From contig NZ_VBWP01000004.1 of assembly GCF_005771635.1 (NCBI RefSeq), positions 1-64,000 on the forward strand: a stretch of DNA of 64,000 nucleotides, given 5' to 3'. Of this stretch, positions 45,218 through 53,949 are shown piece after piece (positions within the stretch are counted from its first letter, which is position 1; each line of letters opens with the position of its first letter). The notes under the pieces are model-generated. The model searched no databases, was not told the DNA's origin, and worked only from the letters and a program-made list of their open reading frames with translations. This DNA is from Culicoidibacter larvae (GTDB taxonomy: Bacteria > Bacillota_I > Bacilli_A > Culicoidibacterales > Culicoidibacteraceae). The position numbers were made by a program, and so were the translations under genes.

Positions 45218-45250
45218 AAAAAGCCCGCGAATTAATCGCGGGCTTTTTTC
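45218..45250. terminator. Bidirectional terminator
   Basis: aaaaagcccgcga / tcgcgggcttttt with a 5-nt loop between converging genes. Confidence 0.92.
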
Positions 45251-45254
45251 AATT

Positions 45255-46244
45255 TTATTCATCAGCCGGAAAAATGATTCCGGCGCTGATTCGTGCTTGA
45301 GTTAGAATTTGCATCACATTGCGGCTGTGTTCCAGTCGCTGCTGCATCTGTTGAACATCATTTGCCGCCAGCATTTTAGTAAATGCTACAAATTCGTCAT
45401 ACATGCGATGTTTATCGGCTTCGTAGTTGTAATTAGTTATTGTACCGCTTTTGCGGTCGTAGTGGGTGAATTCCGGCAAGACATTTGCCGCGCCATCTAC
45501 ATGGATAGTACCGTTCTCACCTTGAATCGTTACAAAGGAAGTAGCGGCGCAATCCTTAGCACCGATGCAAACGGCTTTGGTGCTGCCGTAATCAAACATC
45601 AAAATTCCTGAAGTATCAATTGCTTGTTCAATGTTGGCAGCATATTGCACCGCATTTGGCGCGCCAAGCAAGCCGGCAACGAAGTGAACATTGTAGCTAT
45701 TTAAATCCATCAGTGCGCCACCGGATTTGCTACGGTCAAAGGCGGGGAGAATAGTGCCGTTTTTGAAGGCATCATAACGCGATGAGTATTGCGAATAGTT
45801 AGCTTCAATCAGTTTGATAGCACCAAGCTCTGGCATGAGTTCGCGAATCGCTTGATAGTTTGGTGAATACTGGTTAGTAATTGCTTCAAGCAGAAAAACC
45901 GGTTTTTGGTTTGCAATATCAATTAATTGCTCAAGTTCGTTGAGATTGCTGGTAAATGGTTTTTCGCAAATAACATGTTTGCCGGCTTCTAATGCTTGTT
46001 TTGAAAAAGCAAAATGTAAGTTATTGGGCAGGGCAATGTAGACAGTATCAAACTCTGTGCTTGCCAAGAAGTCTTCATACTCGATGAAGACTTCTTGGAT
46101 TTTATACTCATCCTGCAACTGCTCAAGAACAGTTATATCACTTGCAAGACCAAATATTGCCTGTAACTGTATCTCAGGGATTCTTTTTAACACTGGCAGG
46201 ACGTCATGGACAATCATGCCGCTGCCAACAATTCCAAGTTTCAT
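45255..46244 (-). CDS. Gfo/Idh/MocA-family oxidoreductase
   Basis: A 329-aa NAD(P)-dependent sugar-type dehydrogenase. The Rossmann fingerprint is GIVGSGMIV at the N-terminus, and the family catalytic motif is CEKPFTSN (about residue 93), with the Lys of EKP. GGAGTGATTAATT precedes ATG. It is downstream of another Gfo/Idh gene on the same strand, separated by a palindromic repeat. Substrate unknown. Confidence 0.92.
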   Translation of the reverse strand: MKLGIVGSGMIVHDVLPVLKRIPEIQLQAIFGLASDITVLEQLQDEYKIQEVFIEYEDFLASTEFDTVYIALPNNLHFAFSKQALEAGKHVICEKPFTSNLNELEQLIDIANQKPVFLLEAITNQYSPNYQAIRELMPELGAIKLIEANYSQYSSRYDAFKNGTILPAFDRSKSGGALMDLNSYNVHFVAGLLGAPNAVQYAANIEQAIDTSGILMFDYGSTKAVCIGAKDCAATSFVTIQGENGTIHVDGAANVLPEFTHYDRKSGTITNYNYEADKHRMYDEFVAFTKMLAANDVQQMQQRLEHSRNVMQILTQARISAGIIFPADE

Positions 46245-46280
46245 AATTAATCACTCCATTATTATTTTATATAGTTAGAC

Positions 46281-46397
46281 TTAATTGAAAACGCTTGAAA
46301 TCGTAGGAAACTGAAAAAATTTTGATTGAGCGTATCCAAAAATACGTGATTGAGGAATTTTTTCAGTTTGCATAGATTGCGGGCGTTTTAAATCAGT
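46281..46397 (-). repeat. Palindromic intergenic repeat element, copy 2
   Basis: Read on the minus strand it starts at the stop codon of the upstream oxidoreductase gene and aligns along its whole length with 17802-17920, by eye about three quarters identical. Shared blocks include CGCAATCT, AAAAATT, CTCA, ACGTAT-n-GATACGC, GTTTCCT and GATTTCAA. Both arms and the inner CGTAT/ATACG hairpin are preserved. Confidence 0.8.
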
Positions 46398-47409
46398 CTA
46401 ATTGAGAAATTCCGGTTTCAAGCATCTCCATCACCAGCATTGTTTCTTCGTCCTTAACAATCTTTTCTGCGCCGTCACGAATCGAGCGATACATGCCGTC
46501 ATAGATGCGACCGTAATCACCATTCTCAGAAATAACTTTTTCCTCGTGATAAACACCAGCGTCATCAATATAGGTTAGAGTGCCATAATGTTCTGGTAAG
46601 TCGATACCAAAACCAGGCTCACCCGGCATGTAGAAGAGTTTCAAATGTTCTTCCTGGCGATCAATTGTGGTTTTTTCAAACATACCCTTTTTACCATAAA
46701 CAATAAAACTAGGACGCATTTTTAAACGGAAGAAGCTCGAGCGGATAGAAACTTTTAAACGGTCATAATATAAATCAATGTCGAAGTAGTCATTGAAGCG
46801 GCCTTTACCTAGAAGTTGACGAACATCATAATGCACATTATCCGGAGCTCCAAAGAAGCTCACTGCTTGATCAATAGTATGGCAGCCATGACCATATAAA
46901 AAGCTATTAAATGGATCAAATGCTTCAACACCAAGCGGCACTTCAGGACGGAAGTAATCATAGTTCATTTCAACTTCGATAATATCACCGAGCTTGCCGC
47001 TTTTAATGACTTTCTGCATGGTTAAGAAATCTGAATCAAAACGGCGGTTTTGGTAACATTGCACCAGCAATCCTTTTTCCTTAGCATAAGCAAAAATTTC
47101 CTTAGCTTCATTACTTGTCATCATAAATGGTTTTTCAACTAAAACATGTTTGCCGGCATCAAGCACCATTTTTGCATATTCATAATGTGAATCCTGCATC
47201 GTAGCAACTACAATCATTTCAATTTCCGAATCATTAAGTAATTCCTGCAAATCCGTAGTATAATGAACCTGAGGGATTTTTTCCCAGATATCATTTTCGG
47301 GATTACGAGAGTAAATGGTTTTCACCTTAATTGTCTCGCGTTGTAAAACGAAGGGCAGGTGGTAGCGATTAACACTCTTACCATTACCAATATAACCAAT
47401 AGTTAACAT
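46393..47409 (-). CDS. Gfo/Idh/MocA-family oxidoreductase
   Basis: A 338-aa paralogue of the next gene. The N-terminus (LTIGYIGNGKSVNRYHLP) holds the nucleotide-binding strand and turn, and the EKP motif is VEKPFMMT. It ends in a C-terminal Gfo/Idh domain with a conserved GHGCHTIDQ. ATG 47409 is 9 nt after AAGGAG, whereas an in-frame GTG at 47418 touches that site. It is divergent from an RpiR regulator, which suggests control by a sugar phosphate. Confidence 0.9.
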   Translation of the reverse strand: MLTIGYIGNGKSVNRYHLPFVLQRETIKVKTIYSRNPENDIWEKIPQVHYTTDLQELLNDSEIEMIVVATMQDSHYEYAKMVLDAGKHVLVEKPFMMTSNEAKEIFAYAKEKGLLVQCYQNRRFDSDFLTMQKVIKSGKLGDIIEVEMNYDYFRPEVPLGVEAFDPFNSFLYGHGCHTIDQAVSFFGAPDNVHYDVRQLLGKGRFNDYFDIDLYYDRLKVSIRSSFFRLKMRPSFIVYGKKGMFEKTTIDRQEEHLKLFYMPGEPGFGIDLPEHYGTLTYIDDAGVYHEEKVISENGDYGRIYDGMYRSIRDGAEKIVKDEETMLVMEMLETGISQLD

Positions 47410-47439
47410 AAACTTCACTCCTTAAAGTATCTTGCATTT

Positions 47440-47448
47440 ATTATAACA
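47440..47448 (-). promoter_or_regulatory. Extended -10 promoter of oxidoreductase genes
   Basis: On the minus strand TGTTATAAT, 31 bp before ATG 47409. Confidence 0.65.
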
Positions 47449-47517
47449 ATAAAATTGGGATTCTTACGGAATTAGGAAAAAAAGTTCATCATTTCAATAT
47501 TAATATGAATAAAACCC

Positions 47518-47530
47518 GAACCAAAGGTTC
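47518..47530 (+). promoter_or_regulatory. GAACC-AAA-GGTTC inverted repeat before rpiR-like gene
   Basis: A perfect 5+3+5 dyad directly upstream of the ATGGAGG ribosome site; candidate operator or small leader hairpin. Confidence 0.35.
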
Positions 47531-47547
47531 AAAATGGAGGAACAACT

Positions 47548-48390
47548 ATGAAATTTCAAGAGCAACTGTATAATGCTGAATTAACTGATTCTGAAATAAG
47601 GATTGCTGATTTTATTATCAGCAATCCGGCAAAACTTGAATCGCTAACGATTCAAGTTTTGGCTCGTTCCACCTATACCTCAAACGCTAGTATTATTCGC
47701 TTTGCCAACAAATTAGGCTGGCGCGGCTTTAGTGAGATGAAAATTGATTTGATTAAAGCAAGAGAAGTGCAGAAGTATACTTTAGCAGAAATTAATCCTA
47801 ATGTACCATTTGAAGATAATGCTTCTATTGATCAGATCGCCCAGGATATTATGCATCTCATGCAACGTGCAGTTGTTGAGAGCAATCAATTTATTGACGA
47901 GGCAGCAATCTTTCAAGCTACCAAACTGCTTTATGATGCTGAAAGAATATTTATATTTGCTTCTGGTGATTCGCAGGTGCGTGCCGAAAGCTTCCAAAAT
48001 AAATTATGGAAAATCAATAAGTATCCGATTATTGCTAATGAGCGCGGAGAGACCAGTGTAAATGGCGCAAACCTGACACCAAAAGATTGTGCTTTTTTCA
48101 TTAGCTATACAACTAAGTCAGCAAATAGTAATCGCATTGCCCGTCGTTTAAGAGCGAGCGGTGTGCCGACGATTTTATTAACGGCGCGCGCGGAAAGCAA
48201 TCTTGGCAAGAACGCTGATGTTATTCTGCAAGTGCCGCAAATGGAAGTGAGCGAATTGATGAAGATTGCCACTTTTGCCTCACAAACAGCTTTTGACTAC
48301 GTACTCAATGTATTGTTTTCAACTTTATATCAGATTGATTATCAAAAAAACAATGCCCGCCAGCATATTTTGGATCGGGAACAAAGATAA
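47548..48390 (+). CDS. MurR/RpiR-family transcriptional regulator
   Basis: A 280-aa regulator with an N-terminal HTH_6 (residues 1-75: LTDSEIRIADFIISNP, TSNASIIRFANKLGWRGFSEMKI) and a C-terminal SIS sugar-phosphate-binding domain (about 125-250: IFIFASGDSQV, FFISYTTKSANSNRIARRLRASGVPTILLTA). It is divergent from the two Gfo/Idh genes and likely senses a phosphosugar linked to them. Its ATGGAGG site is 7 nt before ATG. Confidence 0.92.
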   Translation: MKFQEQLYNAELTDSEIRIADFIISNPAKLESLTIQVLARSTYTSNASIIRFANKLGWRGFSEMKIDLIKAREVQKYTLAEINPNVPFEDNASIDQIAQDIMHLMQRAVVESNQFIDEAAIFQATKLLYDAERIFIFASGDSQVRAESFQNKLWKINKYPIIANERGETSVNGANLTPKDCAFFISYTTKSANSNRIARRLRASGVPTILLTARAESNLGKNADVILQVPQMEVSELMKIATFASQTAFDYVLNVLFSTLYQIDYQKNNARQHILDREQR

Positions 48391-48420
48391 AAACCGGGAG
48401 CTTACGGCTCCCGGTTTTTT
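48390..48420. terminator. Bidirectional terminator
   Basis: aaaaccgggagc / gctcccggtttt with a 5-nt loop between converging genes. Confidence 0.92.
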
Positions 48421-48424
48421 GCGT

Positions 48425-49516
48425 TTAAATATGAGATTGTAATTGCGTATTGAGTTCATTAAATAGTTGAGTTAATTCTGCTTCTGGGATTGCTGCAACG
48501 GCATCGCCGACTGAAAGCTCAAAACCGCAACCGGTTTTGGTAGATACTAAGTAACCGCTGATGCCAATATTGCTCTTTTCTTGTAGCTCCTTTAATAGCG
48601 GAGCGACAGTTTCCGCCGGCAATGCGAAGTGAACATGGAACATGTTAGAAACCGGCGTTTCCGGCAATGTGGTTATTCCGGCACAATTATTAAACGCAAC
48701 TGCCAATTTTCTAGCGGTTTGATAATATGTTGTCATGTTGTTAATTCGCTTGTCGAAGTAGTAATCAGCAGCGAGAATGTATGGGTAGAGGCTGATTAGG
48801 TCACCACCATAACGACGCTTCCAGATTTTAGCCGCTTCACAGAATGCGGAATCGCCGAGCAGGATGGCTCCGGCAATTCCGCCTAAGCCTTTATAGAATG
48901 AAGCATAGACGCTATCAAATAAACTGGCAATTTCTTTTACACTTTTCTGATAGTATGGTGTGATTTCCCAAATGCGGGCACCATCAAGATGCAAAGCAAT
49001 GTTGCGCTCATGGCAATAAGCAGAGATAGCCTCTAATTCAGTAAAGCTGGGTAATTGGCCGCCGATTTCGCGTTGTGGTAATTCCAGTAATACACAAGCA
49101 ACAGTTTCCGGTAGGTTTTGGATATCTGCTAATGTAGTGACCCGGCTTGCTTCGCCAAGTAAAATTGGTTTGATTGGCTGTAATACTTTCAAGCCGTCTT
49201 GTTCATGGATTTCTAAGTGCGACAATGGGTGATAGGCGACATTATTATTGTTGTGCCGATCACACCAGATGCGTAAGGCGATTTGTTGGGCCATAGTGCC
49301 GCTCGGAAAGAATACCGCAGCTTCATAGCCAAAGAAATCAGCCATTTTATTTTGGAAATCAGTGATGATGGTTCCTTGACCATACATGTCACTTTCAAGG
49401 CTGACATCAATGTTTTCTAAAGCTGTTTTTAAGATGCCAACGTTGCGGGGACCATGTTGCGCTAATTTATAGCTGGTTTTTTGGTAGCTGCTTTTTAGTT
49501 CAGAAAGGTTATCCAT
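48425..49516 (-). CDS. Threonine-aldolase-like PLP lyase (Beta_elim_lyase family)
   Basis: A 363-aa fold-type I PLP enzyme. FFPSGTMAQQIALRIW, HLEIHEQDG and the Asp-bearing ALHLDGARIWE are typical of L-threonine/allo-threonine aldolases, and the PLP lysine is in SFYKGLGG. Such enzymes split threonine to glycine and acetaldehyde. The N-terminus has about 25 extra residues before the usual core. Single-gene unit; related beta-eliminating lyases remain possible. Confidence 0.85.
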   Translation of the reverse strand: MDNLSELKSSYQKTSYKLAQHGPRNVGILKTALENIDVSLESDMYGQGTIITDFQNKMADFFGYEAAVFFPSGTMAQQIALRIWCDRHNNNNVAYHPLSHLEIHEQDGLKVLQPIKPILLGEASRVTTLADIQNLPETVACVLLELPQREIGGQLPSFTELEAISAYCHERNIALHLDGARIWEITPYYQKSVKEIASLFDSVYASFYKGLGGIAGAILLGDSAFCEAAKIWKRRYGGDLISLYPYILAADYYFDKRINNMTTYYQTARKLAVAFNNCAGITTLPETPVSNMFHVHFALPAETVAPLLKELQEKSNIGISGYLVSTKTGCGFELSVGDAVAAIPEAELTQLFNELNTQLQSHI

Positions 49517-49641
49517 TTAAATCGCTCCCTTTAGTAATATTATTGACTATTGTACCACAGGCAATTGGCAAACGCTACGCCCGTGGAAGTATCCGAAGGG
49601 TGCAATTCCATGAAAATTGGCAAAAGTTTGAATATAAATGC

Positions 49642-49672
49642 TTGACAGTTACGTAACGTAACACGCTATAAT
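49642..49672 (+). promoter_or_regulatory. MerR-type promoter with 19-bp spacer and 15-bp dyad
   Basis: TTGACA (49642-49647) and TATAAT (49667-49672) are 19 bp apart. The spacer contains GTTACGTAACGTAAC (49648-49662), a perfect odd palindrome. Overlong spacers with a central dyad are the hallmark of MerR-regulated promoters. Confidence 0.88.
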
Positions 49673-49724
49673 ACAATTAATCTTAAGATAATATTTTAGT
49701 TTATATATAAACGAGGTGGCAAGA

Positions 49725-50900
49725 ATGGCTTATTCGGTATCTGAACTGGCAAAAATTGTTGGTGTTAGTAAACGACAAATCCGTTTCTATGAAGAAAAAG
49801 AATTACTACAATCAGAGTTTAGTGTAGAACGAGGCTTGAAAGTTTTTTCGGAAACAATGAAAGAGCAGTTGTACTTGATTCTTTTTTTACAGACTGCTGA
49901 TTTCAGTTTACAGGAAATTGCCGGAATTATCCAAAGTGGTATGCCAACAGCAGCATTATTATCACGTAAGGATGCTTTAAAAGAAAAGCAACTGCATGTT
50001 GAGGCAATTTTAGCAATTATTGCGCAGTTGGAACAAAGTGAATTAGTTTTCACGGATACTGCGGATATGTATACTTTGCTGATGCAAGAACAACGGCGCC
50101 GTTCAGTTGAAGAACAGTATTCTGATAGTGAGAACTTTCAGTCGCGGCTTCAACTGCATGAACTGTACAGCCAAAATACTCAAGGCTGGCAGAACTGGGT
50201 TATTGAGCAGATGGATATTGGTGATGATGCCAATATTCTGGAAATTGGTTGTGGTACTGGTGAACTCTGGGATGACGGCCGGTATGCGTCACTACCAGAA
50301 TCAGTAAAAATACTACTAACCGATAAGGAACAGACAATGTTGGAAATATGCCGCTATAAATTTAAAGGTATATCTCAGTTTCGTCCGGTGCGGCAGTTTG
50401 ATATTACTGCGGACACTTTGATTGATGAGCAATTTGATGTGATTATCGTCAACCATGTACTGCAACTTTTTGATAATAGCAGTGAACTTTTGGCGCGAAT
50501 TGCTAAGATGTTAAAGCCGGACGGCAAGATATATGCTTCAACTGTTGGTGAACAGCACATGTACGAACTGGAAATGCTATTGCAGAAACTTGATAAACGG
50601 ATGACTTTGCGAATTGATTCTCAAGTACTGAATTTTAGCCTTGAAAAAGGACAAGAGAAGATTCCCAAAGGACTTACTTTGCTAGAAACACTTTACTATC
50701 AGGATCAATTAGCAGTAAATGAAATCCAACCGTTAATGCAGTACATTTACTCAACTAAATTTATCGGTAATGTCCAACAATTTGATAGTCCCGAATTTAA
50801 AGCCAAACTTGCAAAAATCCTTGCCACCGAACTTGAAAAGCAGAACGGTCAAATCAACATTCAAAAACACACGGGAATGTTTGTAATGCAAAAGGAGTAG
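49725..50900 (+). CDS. MerR-family regulator fused to a SAM-dependent methyltransferase
   Basis: A 391-aa two-domain protein. Residues 1-75 are a MerR DNA-binding domain (YSVSELAKIVGVSKRQIRFYEEKELL), followed by the coiled dimer helix to about residue 125. Residues about 165-300 form a class I methyltransferase, with the SAM loop ILEIGCGTGELW near residue 171 and VIIVNHVLQLF as motif post-II. ATG 49725 follows GAGGTGG. Its MerR-type promoter implies autoregulation, with SAM or a methyl acceptor as possible effector. It shares an operon with a sugar epimerase gene (7-bp gap). Confidence 0.88.
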   Translation: MAYSVSELAKIVGVSKRQIRFYEEKELLQSEFSVERGLKVFSETMKEQLYLILFLQTADFSLQEIAGIIQSGMPTAALLSRKDALKEKQLHVEAILAIIAQLEQSELVFTDTADMYTLLMQEQRRRSVEEQYSDSENFQSRLQLHELYSQNTQGWQNWVIEQMDIGDDANILEIGCGTGELWDDGRYASLPESVKILLTDKEQTMLEICRYKFKGISQFRPVRQFDITADTLIDEQFDVIIVNHVLQLFDNSSELLARIAKMLKPDGKIYASTVGEQHMYELEMLLQKLDKRMTLRIDSQVLNFSLEKGQEKIPKGLTLLETLYYQDQLAVNEIQPLMQYIYSTKFIGNVQQFDSPEFKAKLAKILATELEKQNGQINIQKHTGMFVMQKE

Positions 50901-50907
50901 AGAAAAT

Positions 50908-51870
50908 ATGGACAAAACAGTACTATTAACCGGTGGTGCCGGCTTTATTGGCTCGCACATTGCCGAAAATTATATTGCTATGGGCTTGAAAGTAGTGATT
51001 CTTGACGATTTATCATCCGGAACCCTCAATAATTTGCAAACGATTATTAATCATGAGAATTTGGATTTCTATCAAGGCAGTATCCTTGATAGAAATCTGC
51101 TGCAAACAATATTCAACAAGCACAAGATCTCAATCATCAATAATCATGCGGCACAAAAATCAGTGCCAGCATCAGTTGCCGATCCTATAAAAGATAACGA
51201 GCTGAATGTTGTTGGCTTATTATACTTGTTGGAAATGGTTAAGGAACATCCGGTTGAGCGCTTTATTCAGGCTTCAACCGGCGGCGCTTTAGCTAAAGAA
51301 ATTATTGGCGATGAGCGTTCTAAAGAAACTGATACGCCAATGATTACTTCACCATATGCTTTGACTAAGTTTGCCGTTGAGCACTATTTAAGCATTTATG
51401 GCGAGCTCTATGGTTTTGACTACGCATTGCTTCGCTACGCCAATGTTTACGGACCGCGGCAAATCGCCGATGGCGAGTGCGGTGTTGTGCCAATCTTCGC
51501 CGACAACATTCTTGCCGGCCGGACATCAAAATTGATGACCTATGCCGACATGCCTCGCGGGTGCACCCGCGACTATATCTATGTCGGCGATGCTGCTGAG
51601 CTCAATCAACTGTTGATTGAGCAACCGCAGCTGCAATCCGGCATCTACAATGTCGGCAGCGGTATTGAGCTCGCGATGATGGATATATATGAAGCGCTGG
51701 AAAAAGCCTTTGATAAAGAGGTGGCGATTGAAATTGCGCCACCGCGAGCCGGTGATTTGCGACGCTCAATTCTAGACTCAAGCCATTTACTGGCCACATT
51801 CAATTGGCAACCGCATACTTCTTTGGAAGATGGACTAATGCAGTTGAAACAATACTATGATGAAAACTAA
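50908..51870 (+). CDS. NAD-dependent sugar-nucleotide epimerase/dehydratase
   Basis: A 320-aa extended SDR protein like UDP-glucose 4-epimerase. NAD-binding GGAGFIGSHIAE is at residues 9-20, the catalytic YxxxK is in SPYALTKFAVEHY, and RYANVYGPRQ is conserved. The usual SSS/SST serine motif reads ASTGGAL. AAAGGAG precedes ATG. It is co-transcribed with the MerR-methyltransferase fusion, so its expression probably responds to that regulator. Confidence 0.9.
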   Translation: MDKTVLLTGGAGFIGSHIAENYIAMGLKVVILDDLSSGTLNNLQTIINHENLDFYQGSILDRNLLQTIFNKHKISIINNHAAQKSVPASVADPIKDNELNVVGLLYLLEMVKEHPVERFIQASTGGALAKEIIGDERSKETDTPMITSPYALTKFAVEHYLSIYGELYGFDYALLRYANVYGPRQIADGECGVVPIFADNILAGRTSKLMTYADMPRGCTRDYIYVGDAAELNQLLIEQPQLQSGIYNVGSGIELAMMDIYEALEKAFDKEVAIEIAPPRAGDLRRSILDSSHLLATFNWQPHTSLEDGLMQLKQYYDEN

Positions 51871-51902
51871 AAAACTGCCGGGCTCGCCCCGGCGGTTTTT
51901 AT
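51871..51902 (+). terminator. Intrinsic terminator after epimerase
   Basis: aaaactgccggg / cccggcggtttt (one G-U pair), 5-nt loop, T-run. Confidence 0.85.
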
Positions 51903-51935
51903 AAATTCTTCTCATTTGGTCAAAATTAGCACCTG

Positions 51936-51944
51936 TGTTATAAT
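51936..51944 (+). promoter_or_regulatory. Extended -10 promoter of HAD-mpg operon
   Basis: TGTTATAAT, 27 bp before ATG 51972. Confidence 0.7.
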
Positions 51945-51971
51945 AAATTGGTGATAATTAGGAGGGAAAGA

Positions 51972-52781
51972 ATGAAGAAAATTACTCACTTATTCAGCGA
52001 TTTGGATGGAACCTTATTCGTTGATGAACAAGTATATAGAAAAGATGTTGAAGCAATTCACGCCTTTATTGCCAGTGGCGGCGAGTTTCATGTGGCAACC
52101 GGGCGAACCGATATAGAGATATTAAATTTAAGCATTGAAGAACATGTACCGGTACATTTCCGGGTTAGCAATAATGGTGCGACGGTAGTGACTCCGGAGG
52201 ATGGGAAAATTTTTGAACGTTTGCTGCCGAAACCGGCAACAAAGTTCATTGCTGACTTTATTAGCGAAAACTATGGATTATTCGGTGATATTGAATGTAC
52301 AACTCCGGACCTGACATATTTTTTGTATGAACCAGAGGACTGGGTGCTTTCATATAAAGCTGATTCGTATAAAATTGATCCTGAAGTAATTCACAAACTT
52401 GGTCATTCAATTGATTCAATTAAGTTTTTTATTGCTGGCCAAGAAGATGTCATTGAACGGATGGTGCATCACTTCGATACTGATTTCAAAGATACAATTG
52501 CTTACTTTAATGATATTAATGCGGTTAATATTGTACCGGCAAATGTTTCTAAAGGGACTGGTATTAACCGCATCCTTCATGACTATAAAATCAATCGTAA
52601 TCAAATTGCCGTTATTGGTGATGCCGCTAATGACATTCCTATGTTTGGCGTGACGCCGCATAGCTTTACTTTTACACGCTCAAAACAGTTTGTAAAAGAT
52701 ACAGCGCAATATCATGTTAATAGTGTTGCTGATGCAATTGAGCGCATTATGGCTTATAATGAGCGAGTTGATAAACGATGA
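51972..52781 (+). CDS. HAD-superfamily phosphatase (Cof type), paralogue
   Basis: A 269-aa Cof-type HAD hydrolase with SDLDGTLF, FHVATGRTD and GDAANDIPMF, where GDG is GDA. It is a paralogue of the protein encoded at 39482-40276. ATG 51972 directly follows AGGAGGGAAAGA. The stop overlaps the glycosylase start (ATGA). Confidence 0.9.
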   Translation: MKKITHLFSDLDGTLFVDEQVYRKDVEAIHAFIASGGEFHVATGRTDIEILNLSIEEHVPVHFRVSNNGATVVTPEDGKIFERLLPKPATKFIADFISENYGLFGDIECTTPDLTYFLYEPEDWVLSYKADSYKIDPEVIHKLGHSIDSIKFFIAGQEDVIERMVHHFDTDFKDTIAYFNDINAVNIVPANVSKGTGINRILHDYKINRNQIAVIGDAANDIPMFGVTPHSFTFTRSKQFVKDTAQYHVNSVADAIERIMAYNERVDKR

Positions 52782-53371
52782 AAATAATTACTGAACCGCA
52801 ATTTTTTACTCAGCCGGCGTTGGAACTAGCGCCGGCTTTGCTTGGCAAATATTTGGTCCGCCATGTAGATGGCGAGGAATTAGTTGTCAAAATTGTTGAA
52901 GTTGAGGCATATGTTGGACCGGATGATAAGGGTGCACATACTTATGGCGGCAAGCGCACCAACCGCACCGAAACGATGTTTTGGCGCGGTGGGCATATAT
53001 ATGTATATTTGATTTATGGCATGTATTACTGTATGAATATTGTTGCCGGGCTTGAGGGCGCTCCCGAGGCATGCTTGATTCGCGCCGTGGAACCGGTGAG
53101 CGGTATTGAAAAGATGCGCGCACTGCGACCGCTAAAGAGCAAGAAGCCGGAGTTGCTCAGCAACGGTCCAGGAAAACTGACGCTGGCCCTGAATATTGAT
53201 AAAGATATGAATGGCTACGATTTGCTGGAGCAAAGTCAAATGTATTTAGCAGAAGGTGAAGTACCGCATAAAATTATTGCCGGCCCGCGAATTAATATTG
53301 ATTACGCCGAAGAATACGTAGATGTCCCTTGGCGTTTCTACATTGCTGATAATAAATTTGTATCTAAATAA
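52778..53371 (+). CDS. 3-methyladenine DNA glycosylase (AAG/MPG family)
   Basis: Removes alkylated and deaminated purines from DNA. The 197-aa protein carries the AAG signature: VEVEAYVGPDDKGAHTYGGK with the catalytic Glu, RTETMFWRGGHIYVYLIYGM and LSNGPGKLTLAL. It starts inside the preceding HAD gene's stop (ATGA overlap), so translation is coupled. Length is normal for bacterial members such as YxlJ. Confidence 0.94.
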   Translation: MKIITEPQFFTQPALELAPALLGKYLVRHVDGEELVVKIVEVEAYVGPDDKGAHTYGGKRTNRTETMFWRGGHIYVYLIYGMYYCMNIVAGLEGAPEACLIRAVEPVSGIEKMRALRPLKSKKPELLSNGPGKLTLALNIDKDMNGYDLLEQSQMYLAEGEVPHKIIAGPRINIDYAEEYVDVPWRFYIADNKFVSK

Positions 53372-53394
53372 ACTATGAACTGAGGAATATATTT

Positions 53395-53949
53395 ATGCCA
53401 GTAAATCGAGTAGCAGCCTTTAGTGATGGCGTTTTTGCCATCATTATTACTATCATTATTTTAGGAATGTCATTTCCAAATAGCTATGATGTCGCAAGTA
53501 TATTAAATTTTTCATGGGACATATTTGTCTTTTTTGAAGCAGGGTTGATGATTGGTGCCTATTGGTATGTGCAAAGTCGTCTGCTGGACGGACTTGAACG
53601 TATCTCAGTAAAGGGTGGATTGATAACAGTCATCTACTTGTTGGAACTTGCGTTAATTCCGCTGTTTACTAAAGGAATAATGGAAAATCCCGATGCAACT
53701 TTTCCAGCTTTAGGATTCGCGATAGTTATCCTGCTCTCAAATATTATCTACCATTTCATGCAACGTGAAATACAAAATCAACAGGCAATAACTTTTAATC
53801 GCAATTTAGCAATATTTGTAACTATCAGCACCATTATCATCGGTATAATCAGTATTTTTGCACCACGATTGGCTGTAATAACATTAATTATATTTCCGAT
53901 TGTTCGCTGGAATGTGCTGCTTAAAATACCAAAGGAGCTGAAACAATGA
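53395..53949 (+). CDS. TMEM175/DUF1211-family membrane protein
   Basis: A 184-aa protein with about six helices and the family motif RVAAFSDGVFAI (Phe9-Ser10-Asp11) on the first helix. Bacterial TMEM175 proteins are potassium-selective channels made of one such unit per subunit. CTGAGGA precedes ATG. Its stop overlaps the fosB start (ATGA). Confidence 0.88.
   Translation: MPVNRVAAFSDGVFAIIITIIILGMSFPNSYDVASILNFSWDIFVFFEAGLMIGAYWYVQSRLLDGLERISVKGGLITVIYLLELALIPLFTKGIMENPDATFPALGFAIVILLSNIIYHFMQREIQNQQAITFNRNLAIFVTISTIIIGIISIFAPRLAVITLIIFPIVRWNVLLKIPKELKQ

Noticed and set aside
49557-49625. Third copy of the palindromic element upstream of the MerR gene
   Set aside because: Shows a short direct repeat (AATTGGCAAA) and weak similarity only; arms do not pair well.
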